The translations under genes and the position numbers were made by a program. Positions 60,687 to 64,000 of a stretch of 64,000 nucleotides of DNA are shown one piece after another. The DNA comes from Ahaetulla prasina. Taxonomy: Eukaryota > Chordata > Lepidosauria > Squamata > Colubridae. Under the pieces are notes generated by a model. It made no database searches and was not told where the DNA came from. It saw only the letters and a program-made list of their open reading frames with translations. The stretch spans positions 53,269,409-53,333,408 of the forward strand of contig NC_080546.1 of NCBI RefSeq assembly GCF_028640845.1. The letters run 5' to 3'. Every line of letters starts with the position of its first letter. Within the stretch, counting starts at the first letter, position 1.

Positions 60687-60889
60687 AAAATGCTGCAACA
60701 GGGATAAATGATGACCGGTCATAAGTGTGAGGACTGATCAAAAGTGCGAGAACCTGTCAGAAATCACTTTTTTCAGTCCTCTGGGTAGTCCCTATGTGCA
60801 TAGGGACTACCCAGACGGCTGAAATAAGTGATTTCTGACAGGTTCTCACACTTATGACCGGTCATCATTTATCCCTGTTGCAGCATTTT
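60687..60889. repeat. Long imperfect palindrome
   Basis: The arms 60687-60796 and 60799-60889 are inverted copies. The centre is a perfect 16-bp stem (CTGGGTAGTCCCTATG and its complement) with a TG loop at 60797-60798. The right arm lacks a segment of about 19 bp. Related single modules follow at 60891-60985 and 61035-61150. Confidence 0.85.
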
Positions 60890-61599
60890 GTGCGTAGGGA
60901 CTACTCGGAGGACTGAAAAAGTTATTTTTGACCTGTCCTTACACTTTTGACTGGTCCTCACACCTACAACTGTCCTCACATTTTACATTTTGCACCCTAT
61001 CTTGTAACCGTGGTGAAGAGAAGCAGTTGTGAAATAAGTGACATGGTTGTTAAAAATGCTGCAATGGGCATAAATGTGAGGATGGTCATAAGTGCGAGGA
61101 CCGGTCAGAAATTACTTTTTTTAGCCCTCTGAGTAGTTTCTATGCCCATAGCCAGGGCCACCCAGTCACATGAGCAGCTAGCCATGCCCACCCAGTCACA
61201 TGTCCACCAAGCCACACCCCAAAATAAGCCACGCCCACAGAACCGGTACTAAAAAATTTAGGAACCCCCCCCCAATGGTGTCCCACTTTACCAATGTTAA
61301 AATCTGGTCACTATATTCTAACAGCTACTCATTAGTTTTTCATATCTGCATATTTTAAATAGGTATTTGCAATCACATGGTATATATTCTAAATGGCAAA
61401 TATTCTAATATGAAGTTTTAGGGCCTTCCACGCCTATTCACAATAATATTTTGTATCATAGCATCTGCAAAAAGCACGGACATGAGACAGTTGCTGTCTC
61501 ACAAAATCAAACAGTTCTATTTTTGTATTCATTGCCTCAGAGCTAGTAAAGTATAAGTATTATTTTCAAGAGGGTTTTTTGTTCCTTTAAGTCAGTTTT

Positions 61600-61803
61600 T
61601 TGCAACTACCTGGACAAGTCCCTGAGTTTTCTTGGCAAAGTTTCTTATAAGTGGTTTGCCAATGCCTCCTCCCTCAGGCTGAAAGAAAGCGACTAGCCCA
61701 GTAACCCACAATCACCCAGATGGCTTTGCCTAGGCTGGGACTAGAACTCAACAGTCTCATGGTTTCTACTCTGATGCCTTAACCATTACACCAATCTGAC
61801 TCT
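61600..61803 (-). mobile_element. tRNA-derived SINE, older family
   Basis: Read on the minus strand it starts AGATTGGTGTAATGGTTAAG (A-box-like, about 61797-61778). A decayed B box follows in GAGTTCTAGTCCCAGCC (about 61745), then the body 'gccatctgggtgattgtggg' and 'ttggcaaaccacttataag'. The tRNA-like head and the body order are as in reptile tRNA SINEs. It is distinct from the Sauria-type copy at 19731. Confidence 0.65.
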
Positions 61804-63479
61804 TTTCATTTGCAGTACTGTTGCTGGAAATTTTATTTACTGTCAACCTATGAAAATTACCAATAAAATGCAAATCTCTCATAGCGTTCTTTACTAATTA
61901 AGAATTCTAAGTATACTGTATATAATACTATATAGATGATCCTATTAGTTTCTCCTACATTTTTGAACAAAGAAATGAGGTAAAACTGAGATATTCAAAA
62001 CGTTCCCTAAATATTGGAAGGCGGGGGAGATCTACACTAACTCAGACCAGAGGCAAACATATATCTAAACCCCTGAGATTTTACAATGGAATTCCTTTTG
62101 CCATTTTGCTATGATATATTGAAAGGGATGGTTCTGCAGATTATTCCCATGGCAATATTACTTTTCTATAATTACGACACCAGGACATGCATTATTTCTA
62201 GAACAAATGTAAAAAGATTATGGATAAAAAAATACAGTGATTCTGAAAAGGTTTATGGATAACATATAGTTCATGGACTACTGTATTTCATAGCTCAGCA
62301 TTCCAATAGACAACCCTAGAACAATTGAAACTTTTATCTGGATGTTTAGTGGTAAAGTTAATTGACACTTCAGACTCAACAAGAAAGTTTGGAGATTAAT
62401 GCAGGGACTCTAGACTATATGAAGGGAGAGTCTGAATTGTCTGCCAGGAATTTCATGTTTCAGAATACCAACCTCCACTCCCCAATAGAATTCATCCATC
62501 AGGAAATAGAGTTGGATCCTTCTGCATCTCAGTTAACTAATTTAAATGTCAGTTCAAATGTTACTGCTGAGGACATAAAACTCAATCTACTAAATGTCTT
62601 GCTATGTTTATCTTGCCCCCCTGTTGGAAAAAAATATCGTGTATTTTACTATGGCATCTCAGTGTTGCTGAAATTGTATAATCAGTAGGACAGCATGTTT
62701 AATGAACAGGTTTAACCTTTTCTTGACATGGGAAGGACTTCCTGCAGTTTAACATTTTTCATTGGAAATAAAATGCGAATTAGTTTTTAATGTGACTGAT
62801 ACATATTTAGTTAGAAAGTTTCGCCGTCAAATAGCTGTTCATGAATCTAATTTGCAATGAACATAAATCTGTATTTTATTTTTAATTCTTTATTTTCAAC
62901 AATAGCTAATAATAAAACAATTAAAAATAAGCACCTAAAATATGAACAAAAATTAAAAGAATAGAGGAAATAGAAAATAATTAAGACTATGGTCCAGATA
63001 TTGACTAAATCATAAAGTTTAACTGTGTAAAAGGAGATCAATGCATAAGGCTCTCCTTAATTGTATCCCATCTACTGTGTTGGTTGCTCTCCACAACATT
63101 TGAACATGGGCACAATTCTCTACTAGGATCCCAAATAGCCAGTCCCAAGCACAGGTGACATTTCCTTCATCTCCAAACTTAAAACAATGACGGTGACCAG
63201 AATTCAGACAAGGTACAAGTGCTTCCTTTCTTGGCTCTAGACTTCATAAGGATCAAATGTACAGCTGCTAGGCCCTCTTGGGTCTGATACTGGTGCTAGA
63301 AAGCCACATTATTTTAGAAGCAAGATGGACCTTTTATCAGCACTGGCTGATATAGTAGGTACATTCTGCGAGGATAGAATTTGCAAAGTACTTTTTTTGA
63401 ATTGGCATAATAAAATAGGTTTGAAACTCCAATTGCTCCATAATGCAATAATTTGGATGATGAATGATACTTGTAGGAA

Positions 63480-63850
63480 ATAAGAAACCAGCTGTACTGG
63501 TTAACAATTGCTTCATGAGCTCAAGTCAATGTGCTCAGTATGGTGTATAAAATCTTATATAGCTTGGGCCCAGGTTACTTGAAGAATTGCTAATTTCTAT
63601 ATAGCTTGCACCATTCTTTTTGCTAATTCTGTTTTTTCTATTGTGAGAACAATTTGCTATTGTAATTGTTATAGTTCTGGAAGGGGCTTAACATATTTTA
63701 CTGAGATCTCCTAGCGTTCTAAAGAGTTCTTTAGAATTTTTAAGGCCTTCTTAAATGGGCTTTAATGGCTTTTTACTTTGGCTTTTATATCAGTGTTTGT
63801 AAGCCACCAAGAACTACAAAAGCATTGGCAGCACATACTTTGTAAAAGAA
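63480..63850 (+). mobile_element. Old L2-like LINE 3' fragment
   Basis: The plus strand reads, with frame breaks, a 'tactggttaac...gtataaaatcttatatagcttgggcccaggttac' region equivalent to the HWLP..YK.LYGLGPGYL segment near the end of L2-type reverse transcriptase. A 3' UTR follows that ends near TTTGTAAGCCACCAAGAAC, the decayed 'gtaagccgccctgag' end. It is heavily mutated. Confidence 0.5.
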
Positions 63851-64000
63851 AATGTAAAAATAAAACAGAATATGGTTTGATTATTTGAATTGTGAAGTAG
63901 GATCAAAGCAAGATTTTATTTTCATTTTGATCATACTTTTCCATGTATTTTGACTTAATTTTATATTTAGATTCCATGATAAACAGGTGAATGTCTAAAT

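Larger units (their letters stand above)
59646..61314. mobile_element. Composite DNA-transposon-like element, 1.67 kb
   Basis: The left end carries CTGACCAGACGTCCCGC and the right end the inverse of ATAGTGACCAGATTTTAAC, sharing TGACCAGA. The flanks GTTCTAAC (59638-59645) and ATTCTAAC (61315-61322) match at 7 of 8 positions. In order inside: 'tcccgcttttggc' direct repeats, a 'ttcaactcccaggattcc' block, a GC-rich segment (59840-60190), a purine tract (60192-60505), and alternating copies of a 'gtgacttatgaccg' module, including a long palindrome. The open frames are not protein-like. Confidence 0.55.
47567..64000 (-). other. TENM3 upstream intron, at least 16.4 kb, repeat-rich
   Basis: No further teneurin exon was recognised in either the long or the short minus-strand frames up to the window end, so this is a single intron that continues outside. 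Besides the elements listed separately, 52323-54241, 54658-55860, 56715-57574, 57771-59637 and 61810-63480 are AT-rich with nothing recognised. The 108-codon plus-strand frame at 62362-62688 has no recognisable domain. Confidence 0.7.

Noticed and set aside
62362..62688. 108-codon plus-strand frame
   Set aside because: It lies in a TENM3 intron, matches no family I recognise and has no promoter or splice evidence. It could be a remnant of a transposon frame, but I cannot support it as a gene.

Overview
This is vertebrate nuclear DNA, AT-rich and dominated by dispersed repeats. It is most likely from a squamate reptile and probably a snake. The basis is a CR1/L3-type LINE 3' end fused to an (AATAG)n microsatellite, a tRNA-derived SINE ending in ACCTTT units (the Sauria SINE pattern), squamate-type L2 and CR1 copies, and many hAT-type MITEs. 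No prokaryotic operon, CRISPR array or viral genome is present.

The only host gene I can support is the 3' end of a teneurin on the minus strand. Six consecutive exons (47566 down to 33204) have canonical splice sites and consistent phases. They encode the last 1068 residues: YD/RHS repeats, the RHS-associated core, the GHH-toxin-like C-terminal domain and the teneurin C-terminal associated peptide. The peptide and neighbouring sequence match teneurin-3 (TENM3) best from memory of the family. No exon is recognisable between 47567 and 64000, so the next upstream intron exceeds 16.4 kb. Sequence to the left of 33204 is 3' UTR and then intergenic DNA.

Layout: 1-1608 is the 5' half of a Ty3/gypsy LTR retrotransposon on the minus strand (LTR, primer site, gag, protease; it runs off the window). 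1609-28000 is intergenic, with scattered LINE, SINE and hAT-MITE copies and two stretches that look like candidate conserved non-coding DNA. 28000-33203 holds the probable 3' UTR or flank, with a long plus-strand LINE at 29990-31490. 33204-47566 holds the TENM3 exons and introns. 47567-64000 is the big upstream intron, holding a nested hAT/L2 composite (48265-52314), a Penelope-like inverted-repeat locus with hammerhead-like cores (55915-56669), a 1.67 kb composite transposon with a captured-looking GC-rich core and a long palindrome (59646-61314), and older LINE and SINE fragments.

I did not find an undescribed gene system. The observations most worth a second look are the head-to-head hammerhead-like repeats at two loci, the palindrome at 60687-60889, the composite elements in the TENM3 intron, and a microsatellite forming the pyrimidine tract of a TENM3 splice acceptor.
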